Shown one piece after another: positions 13,749 through 21,064 of a stretch of DNA of 30,765 nt. The notes below the pieces were generated by a model. That model saw only the letters and a program-made list of their open reading frames with translations, searched no databases and had not been told where the DNA came from. The translations under genes and the position numbers were made by a program. Source of the DNA: a virus; the IMG/VR virus record IMGVR_UViG_3300031873_000028, positions 1-30,765 of that record. One strand, written 5' to 3'. Position 1 is the first letter of the stretch, and each line of letters opens with the position of its first letter.

Positions 13749-13773
13749 CAATCAAAAATGGTAGTGGTACTTG
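13745..13773 (+). promoter_or_regulatory. TTGACAAT promoter of the SSB operon
   Basis: TTGACA (13745-13750, within TTGACAAT) overlaps the primase stop. TACTTG (13768-13773) follows after 17 bases as a weak -10. The SSB gene starts 75 bases downstream, leaving room for a leader with an operator-like dyad. Confidence 0.5.
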
Positions 13774-13781
13774 GAAAGCTC

Positions 13782-13794
13782 CCCTCTAAGAGGG
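13782..13794. promoter_or_regulatory. Operator-like dyad CCCTCT-A-AGAGGG
   Basis: A perfect 6-bp inverted repeat around one central base lies near the predicted transcription start of the SSB operon. A repressor dimer could bind here. The RHH and MerR-type proteins in the window are possible candidates, without direct evidence. Confidence 0.4.
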
Positions 13795-13847
13795 ACACGA
13801 AGTAAATCTGTATTCTGTGCGGCGAAAGTGCCGAATTGGAGGCCAAA

Positions 13848-14630
13848 ATGGCGGAAGAGAAGAAGAGCTGGTACAGCACCGGCTATGAGGGGATCGATCG
13901 TGAGAAAGAGCGGCTGGCGCGGCTTTCGGGCCCCAACCGTTTTTGGATGAAAGAAGGTACGACGCGCGAAGTCGTCTTCATCGATGACGATCCCTTCTGC
14001 TGCTACGAACACAACCCGAAGTTGAACGGGAAGTGGACCAACTGGTTCACGTGCTTGAAGGACTCGAACGACATCATCTCGTGTTGCGAGAAGCTCGGCG
14101 AAAAGACCCGGTACTACGTCGGGTACTACACGGTTGTCGATCTGACTTCGCACACGGACGCCAAGGGCAACAAGTATCAGTACGAGGTGAAGCTGCTTCC
14201 GACGAAGCTGAAGACCCTCCAGCTGATCCGCCGCAAGAAGCAGGACCGCGGCTCGCTCATCGGCTGCGTCTTCAAGGTGCATCGTGACTCGCAAGAGGAT
14301 CCGAACTGCGGAGGCGAGTTCGAATTCCAGAAGGAAGGCGACCTCGGCAAGCTGTTCCCCCATGCGAACTACAAGGGCAAGAAGCTCGTCGAACTCTACA
14401 AAGAGGCGACGGAGAAGCCTGATACGCTTCAGCGTCTGAAGGACACGTTCCAGATGACCTTGGACTCCAACGGACATCCAGAGCCCAAGATCTTCTCGTT
14501 CAACTACATGTCCTTGCTCCAGCCGAAGGACCCGAAAGAGATTCGGAGCATCCTTGGTTCGGCCAGCATTGAAGCGTCTGGCGATGGAACGGAAGCCTCG
14601 GGCCCGGTCGACGACACCGTCCCGTTCTGA
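13848..14630 (+). CDS. ssb: Phage single-stranded DNA-binding protein (gp32-like) with SSB-type acidic tip
   Basis: The 260-residue protein has an N-terminal region (WYSTGYEGIDREKERLARLS) and a Cys-rich core (FCCYEHNP, NWFTC, ISCCE) of the type seen in phage gp32-like SSBs, where Cys residues may bind zinc. It ends ASGPVDDTVPF, close to the bacterial SSB tip DDDIPF that recruits partner proteins. It would coat ssDNA during replication and recombination. The start at ATG 13848 is fixed by GGAG six bases upstream; the TTG at 13836 is less likely. It heads an operon with dNMP kinase and the UvsW-like helicase. Confidence 0.78.
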   Translation: MAEEKKSWYSTGYEGIDREKERLARLSGPNRFWMKEGTTREVVFIDDDPFCCYEHNPKLNGKWTNWFTCLKDSNDIISCCEKLGEKTRYYVGYYTVVDLTSHTDAKGNKYQYEVKLLPTKLKTLQLIRRKKQDRGSLIGCVFKVHRDSQEDPNCGGEFEFQKEGDLGKLFPHANYKGKKLVELYKEATEKPDTLQRLKDTFQMTLDSNGHPEPKIFSFNYMSLLQPKDPKEIRSILGSASIEASGDGTEASGPVDDTVPF

Positions 14631-14643
14631 GGAGTTTCCTCGC

Positions 14644-14676
14644 GGTACCTAGGCGGTTCACCGCTGCCTGGGTACC
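14644..14676 (+). terminator. Strong hairpin after the SSB gene, terminator or attenuator
   Basis: GGTACCTAGGC (14644-14654) pairs with GCCTGGGTACC (14666-14676) with one T·G pair. The following sequence (GTGCGGTACTTATTT) has only a weak T-rich tract. GTACC (14672-14676) could alternatively pair with GGTAC (14681-14685), giving mutually exclusive hairpins. Confidence 0.5.
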
Positions 14677-14685
14677 GTGCGGTAC
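14670..14685. repeat. GGTACC dyad, copy 2
   Basis: GGGTACCGTGCGGTAC is identical over 16 bases to 6712-6727 in the VWA gene. Here it forms the right arm of the hairpin after the SSB gene. Confidence 0.4.
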
Positions 14686-14722
14686 TTATTTGGACGTCGG
14701 TGGTCGGGATCGGAGAGACGAC

Positions 14723-14938
14723 ATGGTCAAATTGCTCTTCGTTGTTCTTCATGAGAAAGAACAGCGGTTGGAGGTTGCTGTCGAGGATGCGACAGGTCGT
14801 AAACGACGTGTCGAGATTAACTGGCGCTCCAAGGAGCTAACGCCGGTTCCTTCCCACTGGTTTTCGATGGTCGAACAAGAGCTGAAGCTGCAGGACGACG
14901 AGGCCGCGCTTGAAGCTACAGGGAGGGTGTTGTTCTGA
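14723..14938 (+). CDS. Small protein of unknown function
   Basis: The 71-residue product starts at ATG 14723, with GGAG about eight bases upstream. It begins with strands (VKLLFVVLHE, RLEVAVED) and ends with an acidic helix (ELKLQDDEAALEATGRVLF). No motif is recognised. It overlaps the dNMP kinase start by one base (TGATG), so the two are translationally coupled. Confidence 0.55.
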   Translation: MVKLLFVVLHEKEQRLEVAVEDATGRKRRVEINWRSKELTPVPSHWFSMVEQELKLQDDEAALEATGRVLF

Positions 14939-15636
14939 TGCTTCTTGGGTTCTGTGGCGTTGCTGGTAGCGGGAAAGATACCGGTGCCAATTTTCTCGTT
15001 CAGCACGAGAACTTCGTTAAAGTTGCGTTGGCAGATCCTCTAAAGAGGATCTGTCGCGACACGTTCGCTTTTACGGATGATCAGTTGTGGGGTCCGAGTG
15101 ATTGTCGGAACGCTCCTGATGAGCGCTATCTTCGTATACCGGGTGGCGACAAGCGCTACGACCCTATGATTGGTCGCACATCGATCACCGTCGCGGAGTA
15201 CCTCACTCCTCGTTTTGCCTTGCAGCAGCTGGGTACGGAGTGGGGTCGTAACTGTTATGCCAACGTCTGGGTGGATTACGCGATCAGAACGGCGAAGAAG
15301 ATTCTTGGCCCTCCTAATGAGCATGGCAATCCCTACGGCTATAACGCTAAGACGGGGGTTTCAGATGAGTCGGGTCTTTGCGTCCGGTTTTCTGGCGTTG
15401 CCATCAGTGATGTGCGCTTTCAGAACGAGATAGATGCGATTCGCCGCGCCGGGGGGAAGTTGATTCGTCTGCTTCGTGGAGCAGGTCTGTCAGGGGCGGC
15501 AGGGGAGCATCGCAGCGAAGCAGAGATACGTGAGATCCCGGACTCAGAATTCGACGTGGTCATCGATAACAACGAGATGACGCTGCCCCAGTTTGAGGCT
15601 CACGTTCTTCAGGTTGTGCGGTCCTTCTCGCGATGA
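14938..15636 (+). CDS. Deoxynucleoside monophosphate kinase
   Basis: The 232-residue P-loop kinase has GVAGSGKDT (residues 7-15) at the N-terminus, ADPLKRICRDTF as the substrate-side segment, and ISDVRFQNEID later, a stretch typical of phage dNMP kinases (T4 gp1 type). It would phosphorylate dNMPs, often from degraded host DNA, to dNDPs for phage replication. It overlaps its neighbours at both ends (TGATG before, ATGA after). Dephospho-CoA kinase is a more distant relative and less likely here. Confidence 0.82.
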   Translation: MLLGFCGVAGSGKDTGANFLVQHENFVKVALADPLKRICRDTFAFTDDQLWGPSDCRNAPDERYLRIPGGDKRYDPMIGRTSITVAEYLTPRFALQQLGTEWGRNCYANVWVDYAIRTAKKILGPPNEHGNPYGYNAKTGVSDESGLCVRFSGVAISDVRFQNEIDAIRRAGGKLIRLLRGAGLSGAAGEHRSEAEIREIPDSEFDVVIDNNEMTLPQFEAHVLQVVRSFSR

Positions 15637-16997
15637 ACGTAAGGGTGGGTGAATGGGCTTGGATTCCAAAGTCGGAGCTAGCGTTCTCCGCGCTTCAGGC
15701 AATGAAGCACTCGCTCACGATTTATCCTAAAAGGATCACCGGTTTCGGGACAGACGACGACAAGGAGGACGAAGGCCCTATCGAGTTGTTCACGGAGACG
15801 GACACGGAGATCGGTGTCGCTCGTGAATACTTCTTGAGCAATCGTCGCGGCGAACACGAGATTCGTTACGAGTTGTCAGACGGCTCCAAAGCTTCATGGC
15901 CGGGCAATGTGGCCTTCACCAAAGAAAAGACACTCCGTCCCGAGCAACAGACCGGCTTGCTAGCTGTTTTGACTGCGTTTCGTGGAGGCAAGTTAGGCGG
16001 CATGGTGAAAGCCGCTCCGGGATGGGGCAAGACGACGTTTGCCTGTGCACTTATCGAGCGTCTTCAGATTCCGACGTTGGTGGTGGTTCACAAAGAGTTC
16101 CTGATGAGTCAGTGGATGGAGCGTATCGAGGAGTACCTGCCTGGTGCTCAAATCGGTATCGCTCAGCAGCAACGTTGTGAGTACGAAGGCAAGCACGTCG
16201 TCATCGGGATGGTGCACTCGCTCGCGCGCGGTGGGTACCCGAAGGCGTTCTACAAGTGGCCGGGCCTAATGATTGTGGACGAGGCGCATCGCATTGGAGC
16301 GCGAACGTGGGCTCCCGTACCCGCGCTCTTTCCGGTTCGCTACCGACTGGGTCTGTCTGCCACTCCACGTCGGAAGGACGGCGCCGACAACGTTTTTCAC
16401 TATCACCTCGGTCCCCCTCTCTTCGTGGCCAAGGAGCAGCGGCTCAAGCCGACGATCAAGCGCGTCTACACCAAGTTCAGGCTGGTCAAGACGCCCAATT
16501 TCAACCCCAACCTGGCCCCAGAAAGCCTGATCTTACGTTTCCTCTGCGCAAACGATCAGAGGAACAGGCGTATCGTGGAACTACTGATCGAGGCGGTCAA
16601 GGCTGGGCGGAAGCTATTGATCCTGTCCAAGAGGCTCAACCATTTGACCCGGCTCGAAGCCATGTTTAACCGCGAGTGGCGCGACGAGAAACTTGGACCT
16701 CCCGTATCAACAGGCTTCTACGTCGGCGGAATGACTGAAGACGAGAGGTACCGCTCTTCATTGTGCCGGGTGGTGTTTGCTACTGCTCAGTTCGCATCGG
16801 AAGGGTTGGACATCCCCGCGCTCGATACGCTTTTTTTGGTCAACCCCATGGGCGATGTGGAGCAGGCGGTAGGCCGCATCCTGCGTCCATGTGAGGGTAA
16901 GAAAAATCCCGTTGTTGTCGACATGCGGGACGACCTCGTTTCCTTGTTCGAAGCCTACGCCAAGAATCGAGAGAAGCTCTATGCACGCATCACTTGA
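15633..16997 (+). CDS. Superfamily 2 helicase, UvsW/XPB-like
   Basis: The 454-residue SF2 helicase has the Q-like LRPEQQTGL, motif I AAPGWGKTT (about 126-134), motif II DEAH (about 216), motif III LSATPRRKDG, motif V FASEGLDIPALD and motif VI QAVGRILR (about 411-418). This order fits UvsW and XPB/RapA-like phage helicases that migrate branched DNA and restart forks. A roughly 100-residue N-terminal region resembles the small fold before the helicase core in UvsW. It overlaps the kinase stop by four bases. It likely works with RecA and RuvC encoded downstream. Confidence 0.85.
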   Translation: MNVRVGEWAWIPKSELAFSALQAMKHSLTIYPKRITGFGTDDDKEDEGPIELFTETDTEIGVAREYFLSNRRGEHEIRYELSDGSKASWPGNVAFTKEKTLRPEQQTGLLAVLTAFRGGKLGGMVKAAPGWGKTTFACALIERLQIPTLVVVHKEFLMSQWMERIEEYLPGAQIGIAQQQRCEYEGKHVVIGMVHSLARGGYPKAFYKWPGLMIVDEAHRIGARTWAPVPALFPVRYRLGLSATPRRKDGADNVFHYHLGPPLFVAKEQRLKPTIKRVYTKFRLVKTPNFNPNLAPESLILRFLCANDQRNRRIVELLIEAVKAGRKLLILSKRLNHLTRLEAMFNREWRDEKLGPPVSTGFYVGGMTEDERYRSSLCRVVFATAQFASEGLDIPALDTLFLVNPMGDVEQAVGRILRPCEGKKNPVVVDMRDDLVSLFEAYAKNREKLYARIT

Positions 16998-17010
16998 CAA
17001 TTCTTTGACA
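16994..17010 (+). promoter_or_regulatory. Two tandem TTGACAAT boxes ahead of the MerR/RecA operon
   Basis: TTGACAAT occurs at 16994 and again at 17005, 11 bases apart, about one helical turn. The second reads TTGACAATCCT. No good -10 is seen at the usual spacing; GATAAA (17043-17048) is too far. The tandem array may be a promoter or a binding site. Confidence 0.45.
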
Positions 17011-17050
17011 ATCCTCCACCCTCACAGAGAAGGCAGAGAGTGGATAAACG

Positions 17051-17914
17051 ATGAGCGGCTTTTCGTTTCGGGATTGGTACGCAGCCAATGGCGAGCGGCT
17101 GAATGCGCAGCGCAAGGCCAAGTATCACAGCGACCCTACGTATCGAAAGCAGGTGCTGGAGACGAATCAGGAGAGTCGTCTCAAGCGCAAGAAGTCGGCG
17201 AAGGCGCAGCGCAAGGTGGAAACAAAAGCTGTTCGTTTGAGGCCGCACGAGAAGCGCTTCAAGACAGTGAGTGCGGTTATCGACGGTGTTTCGGAGAAGC
17301 TGTTTACCATCGGGGCGCTGGCAAGGGCTCTCGGGTGCAGCATTCAGGCGATTCGCTTGTGGGAACGGCAAGGGGTCATTCCCGCAACGCCGTTGCGCAC
17401 GGGCACCGGTCAGACAGGGGACCGCCTTTATACCGAGGCGATGGTCGACAGCATACGAACAATCCTTTTGGCGCAGGGTCGGTTGCGCGACCAAGCGGTG
17501 AAAGAGCGGCCGAAAGATCGAGCCTTGTTGCGCTTTATCCGTCTTTCAGACGGGCAGGTGAAGCAGGTATCCCTGTATCTGATTGGGGTTTTGGCCCGAC
17601 ACGTCGATCGCAATGTGGTGACGTTAGAGCAGTTGGAGGCGAAGGGCTTCCTCCCTCGAACTCCGTTCCGTGCATCTTCGGTAGGGCGTCGTCTGTACTC
17701 CGGCGCGATGATCAACGCCGTACGGAAAGCCTTCAAATCTCGTGGCGGAGAAATTCGTGGAGAGCCGGCGTGGAAAGAGTTCCATGCCGATGTGTTGGCG
17801 CAGTGGACGGCTCAGGGTGTGATGGACGCGGTATTGATCGAAGCGGCTCCCAAGAAAAAGGGTGTCGCCGATGACCGCGAAGACGACCGCGAAGCCGGAG
17901 CCCTCCCGAGCTGA
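17051..17914 (+). CDS. Double MerR-type helix-turn-helix protein
   Basis: The 287-residue protein has a very basic N-terminus (RLKRKKSAKAQRK) and two MerR-like winged HTH units. The first, at about 84-136, reads TIGALARALGCSIQAIRLWE followed by RQGVIP and a RLYTEAMVDS wing end. The second, at about 177-230, reads LIGVLARHVDRNVVTLEQLE then AKGFLP and RLYSGAMINAV. The parallel motifs point to an internal duplication. MerR proteins normally dimerise, and this one may bind a pseudo-palindrome as a monomer. No effector domain is present, so it could be a regulator or an architectural protein. It follows tandem TTGACAAT boxes. Confidence 0.7.
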   Translation: MSGFSFRDWYAANGERLNAQRKAKYHSDPTYRKQVLETNQESRLKRKKSAKAQRKVETKAVRLRPHEKRFKTVSAVIDGVSEKLFTIGALARALGCSIQAIRLWERQGVIPATPLRTGTGQTGDRLYTEAMVDSIRTILLAQGRLRDQAVKERPKDRALLRFIRLSDGQVKQVSLYLIGVLARHVDRNVVTLEQLEAKGFLPRTPFRASSVGRRLYSGAMINAVRKAFKSRGGEIRGEPAWKEFHADVLAQWTAQGVMDAVLIEAAPKKKGVADDREDDREAGALPS

Positions 17915-18227
17915 GCAGCATATTCCGACTGTCGCCTTTGTTCAGCGGCAGTTCTTTCGCGGCAAAGAGCCGACTTCTGAACTCGAAGTTAAAAACGAGA
18001 CCCTTCAGGTCCATCGGTTTTTAACGGAGCCTGCGAAGATCAACGTGTCCATGGGGTTGACACTCAACCTGGGCAACTTCGAGGCGGCGCGTATTGATGT
18101 TGGGTTGGTGGTTCCTTGCTATCGCGAGGAAACGGATGACGCGTACGTCTACGCCAAGAAGTGGGTAGAAACACGCCTTGGAACGGAAGTGCAGGACATC
18201 CGGGCCAACAAACCGAGTTTATTTTAA
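17871..18227 (+). CDS. Protein of unknown function encoded beside RecA
   Basis: The 118-residue product has a conserved-looking core (VSMGLTLNLGNFEAARIDVG, then LVVPCYREETDDAYVYAKKW) predicted as a beta sheet followed by a helix. I recall similar small proteins next to recA-type genes in large phages but cannot name a function. It starts at ATG 17871, overlapping the MerR-type gene by 44 bases, with AAGGG upstream. It lies 10 bases before the RecA gene, so a role with recombination is plausible. Confidence 0.55.
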   Translation: MTAKTTAKPEPSRAEQHIPTVAFVQRQFFRGKEPTSELEVKNETLQVHRFLTEPAKINVSMGLTLNLGNFEAARIDVGLVVPCYREETDDAYVYAKKWVETRLGTEVQDIRANKPSLF

Positions 18228-18237
18228 GGAGTTTTCC

Positions 18238-19380
18238 ATGGCGGCACGCAAGAAGACGGAAAATGTGGAGTCTGAGTCGCGTGCGACCAAAGTCTTGGCC
18301 AGCGAAGCACTCGCCAAGATCCTCAAAGCCCACGGATCAGAGATTCTCATTCGCGCATCTGATCACCGCCATCAGGAGGTGCCGCGTATCCCTTCGGGCA
18401 TCATGATGCTGGATTGGGGTCTGGGTGGTGGTTGGCCGGCGGGCCGGATCAACATCATCTACGGGCATAAGTCCTCGTCAAAAACGACGACACTGATGAA
18501 GACCATCGCGAACGCTCAGAAGATGTGCGCCGCTTGTTTTACATTTCCCAATGTCGACCTTGCTACGGGGGAAATTGGGGAGTGCAAGTGCGGAGAATTT
18601 CGTGAATCGGTGTGCGCCTTCATCGACGTGGAGGGCACGTTGGACATGAAGTGGGCGAGGAACTTGGGGGTTGATCCTGACCGCTTGCTTCTCTCTCAGC
18701 CTGAATTTGCGGAGGCTTCTCTCGACATTGGGGAGGCTCTGATTCGAAGTGGTGAGGTGGACGTCATTGTCCTCGACTCGCTGGCTTTTTTGACTCCGGC
18801 CAAGGAGATCGAGGAGTCTGTCGAGAAGGAAACAATGGGTGTTCAGCCGCGCCTCATCGGTAAAGGCATTCGCAAGTTCAACGCCGCGTTGAGCGCAGTT
18901 AAGAACGAGCACGGTCGCTACCCCACCGTTTTCTTCACGAATCAAATCCGTATGAAGCTGGGTGTGATGTTCGGGAACCCTGAGACTCAGCCGGGAGGGA
19001 TGGCGCCGGGGTTTGCTGCGACAACAGAGGTCAAGGTTTGGCCCGGCAAGTACTTGATCGATGAGAAGACTGGTCGGCCAGTACATGTCGACATCAACTT
19101 CCGAATCGAGAAGAACAAGAGCGCGCCGGCTAAGATGGAAGGCGAATTCCGGCTCATGCTCACGGATACTGAGACCAAGCACGCCGGGGACATCTACGAA
19201 GAGGACGCTATCGTCAACATGAGTCAGAAGTTCGGACTCCTTGAAGGACATGGGAATTCGTGGACATGCCTAGGCGAGAAGTACGGGGGCAAGTCGGTCA
19301 TCGAGCGCAAGTTGCTGACAGATCCGGCATACAAGAAGACGTTGAAGGAAGCCCTGATGAAGGTGCTCCTTGCGGCTTGA
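18238..19380 (+). CDS. recA: RecA recombinase with Cys-rich insertion
   Basis: The 380-residue protein follows bacterial RecA closely: IPSGIMMLDWGLGGGWPAGR before the P-loop, Walker A GHKSSSKT (76-83), AFIDVEGTLD with the catalytic Glu region, Walker B VDVIVLDSLAFLTP, and FTNQIRMKLGVMFG matching the L2 region. Between the P-loop helix and the AFID strand there is an insertion with CAAC (97, 100) and CKC (116, 118), a likely zinc site absent from standard bacterial RecA. AGGAG six bases before ATG 18238 fixes the start. It forms filaments on ssDNA and pairs homologous strands for recombination-dependent replication. Confidence 0.88.
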   Translation: MAARKKTENVESESRATKVLASEALAKILKAHGSEILIRASDHRHQEVPRIPSGIMMLDWGLGGGWPAGRINIIYGHKSSSKTTTLMKTIANAQKMCAACFTFPNVDLATGEIGECKCGEFRESVCAFIDVEGTLDMKWARNLGVDPDRLLLSQPEFAEASLDIGEALIRSGEVDVIVLDSLAFLTPAKEIEESVEKETMGVQPRLIGKGIRKFNAALSAVKNEHGRYPTVFFTNQIRMKLGVMFGNPETQPGGMAPGFAATTEVKVWPGKYLIDEKTGRPVHVDINFRIEKNKSAPAKMEGEFRLMLTDTETKHAGDIYEEDAIVNMSQKFGLLEGHGNSWTCLGEKYGGKSVIERKLLTDPAYKKTLKEALMKVLLAA

Positions 19381-19535
19381 GCCCCCGTGTCGAGCCTTGT
19401 CCGAAGTGCCCAGGACAGATGGTGGCGCAAGACGTGGACCCGGACTGGATGGGTTATCCGGTCCGCTTTCTGTGGCGTTGCGGAGGTTGTGCTTACGAGG
19501 AGATGCGTGTCGATGACTTCGCCGCCGACCCCTAG
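19377..19535 (+). CDS. Small zinc-ribbon protein
   Basis: The 52-residue product has CPKC and CGGC, a classic zinc ribbon. The start is TTG 19377, which overlaps the recA stop as TTGA; no ATG is available in frame near it. The frame also overlaps the start of the nuclease gene. It is likely a small DNA- or protein-binding factor coupled to RecA translation. Confidence 0.5.
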   Translation: MSPRVEPCPKCPGQMVAQDVDPDWMGYPVRFLWRCGGCAYEEMRVDDFAADP

Positions 19536-19932
19536 GAAGCGTCCAGTTCCTAAATCCATGGACCCGAATTACGACCGCTATCGTCGCTCCAAGAAGCATG
19601 AGGAGCGTTTGGGTAAGCAGTTGGGTGGAAGGCGCCTGCCGCGGTCGGGGGGTGTTTCTTGGTCTAGGTGGGACCTCTCCAAGGCAACCGGGTCCAACAT
19701 GACACTGGATGGGGACATTTCAACACCCTCGTTGCATCTGGAGCACAAGCGAACAGACGGGAAGTCTATTTCCGTGGCTAAGGACTGGCTAACCAAGGTG
19801 TCCGAGGGCGCTCGTCGAGTGGCTAAAGACCCTGGCGTCGTTCTGACCTTCGAGAAAAAAGGCCAAAAACCAGAGGACTGGGTTTTGATTCCTTTGGAGA
19901 TCTTGGAACGACTGCTCAAGCAGGCTCAGTAA
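19513..19932 (+). CDS. PD-(D/E)XK-type nuclease, phage Holliday-junction-resolvase-like
   Basis: The 139-residue protein has a basic N-terminus (RYRRSKKHEERLGKQLGGRR), then a core with GDIS and HLEHKRT, giving the D...ExK pattern of PD-(D/E)XK nucleases, and helix DWLTKVSEGARR. Residues before it (RLPRSGGVSWSRWDL) are the substrate-binding type of small phage endonucleases. It could cut branched DNA or repair intermediates. ATG 19513 is preceded by GAGGAG at about 10 bases; ATG 19558 is an alternative. It overlaps the zinc-ribbon gene by 23 bases. Confidence 0.65.
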   Translation: MTSPPTPRKRPVPKSMDPNYDRYRRSKKHEERLGKQLGGRRLPRSGGVSWSRWDLSKATGSNMTLDGDISTPSLHLEHKRTDGKSISVAKDWLTKVSEGARRVAKDPGVVLTFEKKGQKPEDWVLIPLEILERLLKQAQ

Positions 19933-19933
19933 A

Positions 19934-20272
19934 ATGCTGGTGAAGATCGACAAAGACGGTGCCAACATCGTTCCAGACGGCGCCGCTAAGGTGCGCGTCT
20001 GTTTTGAGATGGATCAAACCGGATCGAATCTAGAAGCGGTTTTCGAGTGTTTGGCTTGCGGCGACTTGTTAGTGTCGCAGGGCACGACTAAAGTGCGTTG
20101 GACCTGTCCTTCGTGCACCTACGAGCTTCATCCGATGGAAGCTGCGCTCGTAGTTAGACACGCGCGATTTCTTCTCGACCGGATGTCGGAGGTCTTGGTT
20201 CCAGTCAAAGGTAAGAAACAATGGGTTTGGGTAGTGTGGTTGCTGCGGCTTCTTCGGCTCAAGGCAGCCTAA
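19934..20272 (+). CDS. Zinc-ribbon protein of unknown function
   Basis: The 112-residue protein carries CLACG and CPSC about 20 residues apart, a zinc ribbon, flanked by strands. The C-terminus is Trp/Leu-rich and basic (WVWVVWLLRLLRLKAA) and could be an amphipathic or membrane-associated helix. It overlaps the next gene by 52 bases. No known function. Confidence 0.55.
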   Translation: MLVKIDKDGANIVPDGAAKVRVCFEMDQTGSNLEAVFECLACGDLLVSQGTTKVRWTCPSCTYELHPMEAALVVRHARFLLDRMSEVLVPVKGKKQWVWVVWLLRLLRLKAA

Positions 20273-21057
20273 AAAAGCTCATTCGCCTGCGTTTGGCGGA
20301 AGACCGAGAGGTGCCTTGGCTTGACGAGAAGTCGTATCTACGGGTCTCGGCTTTGGCCGACCTTTGTCCTCGTGAAGAGGTACTAGCCTCTACCTTTAAG
20401 GTGGCGCGCCGCCGAACAGTGGACCCAGACCTGGCCCTAATTTTCGCGCATGGGCACGCGCTTCACTACATTCTGCAGAACAAGGTGTTGGCGGAGACGG
20501 GGGCGCTTCTAGGTATCTGGCGTTGCGTGGAGTGCGCCAAGCAGTTCGGTAAGCTGGACGGCAACATCTCTGAATCTCAGACGCTGGTTCGTAAGCCCAA
20601 GAAGTGTGAATGCGGTTGCGAGGACTTTCATTATCGCGAGCAGCACTTCATCAACGAGGAGTACCGCATTGGTGGGCACCCTGACGGGTTTCTAGTGCTT
20701 CAAGGGATGCCGGGGATGGGGATTGTCGAGTGCAAGTCGATAGGATCACGCGGTGCGTGGGAAGTGCGCCAAACCCCCAACGTCGGTCATGTCGTTCAGG
20801 CTCAGTGCTACATGTGGCTCTCGGGTTTGCAATGGGCGAAGATCTTGTATTGGGAGAAGGGTGGGAACGGAGCCTCTGCTCTTATCGAGCACACGATTGA
20901 ACGAGACGAGGACACTCTCGATCAGGTAAGGCTACTAATTCGATCTATCTGGGACGGCATCTCCATAGGTCATTACCCCCAACGAATCTGTACTTCGGCG
21001 TCCTGTCCTAGAGCTGCAAAGTGCGCGCTGGTGGGGCCTTGTTTTGAGAACCCCTAG
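20221..21057 (+). CDS. Cas4/RecB-like PD-(D/E)XK nuclease with Fe-S-type cysteines
   Basis: The 278-residue protein has the exonuclease core motifs of the Cas4/RecB family: RVSALADLC (Cys49), HGHALHYIL (His), GGHPDGFLV (Asp), GIVECKSI (ExK) and QAQCYMW. C-terminal Cys at 257, 262, 268 and 274 together with Cys49 could ligate an iron-sulphur cluster. A CVEC...CECGC zinc ribbon is inserted in the middle. Such nucleases resect DNA ends. No CRISPR array or cas1/cas2 is present, so it is a phage recombination nuclease. The start at ATG 20221 has AAGG upstream and lies inside the previous gene. Confidence 0.75.
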   Translation: MGLGSVVAAASSAQGSLKKLIRLRLAEDREVPWLDEKSYLRVSALADLCPREEVLASTFKVARRRTVDPDLALIFAHGHALHYILQNKVLAETGALLGIWRCVECAKQFGKLDGNISESQTLVRKPKKCECGCEDFHYREQHFINEEYRIGGHPDGFLVLQGMPGMGIVECKSIGSRGAWEVRQTPNVGHVVQAQCYMWLSGLQWAKILYWEKGGNGASALIEHTIERDEDTLDQVRLLIRSIWDGISIGHYPQRICTSASCPRAAKCALVGPCFENP

Positions 21058-21064
21058 GAGTCAC

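Noticed and set aside
13752-14477. 241-codon minus-strand open frame
   Set aside because: It lies opposite the SSB gene and its promoter. The translation is Leu/Val/Arg-rich without domains, and no promoter or ribosome binding site supports it.
16891-17874. 327-codon plus-strand open frame
   Set aside because: It is out of frame with the SF2 helicase and the MerR-type gene. The product is Arg/Ser/Gly-rich, and the overlapping frame has two clear HTH motifs.
18478-19251. 257-codon minus-strand open frame
   Set aside because: It is the antisense of recA, which has clear RecA motifs on the other strand.
20221-21057. CRISPR-associated Cas4 as evidence of a CRISPR locus
   Set aside because: No repeats, cas1, cas2 or effector genes are present, and the gene sits among phage recombination genes.
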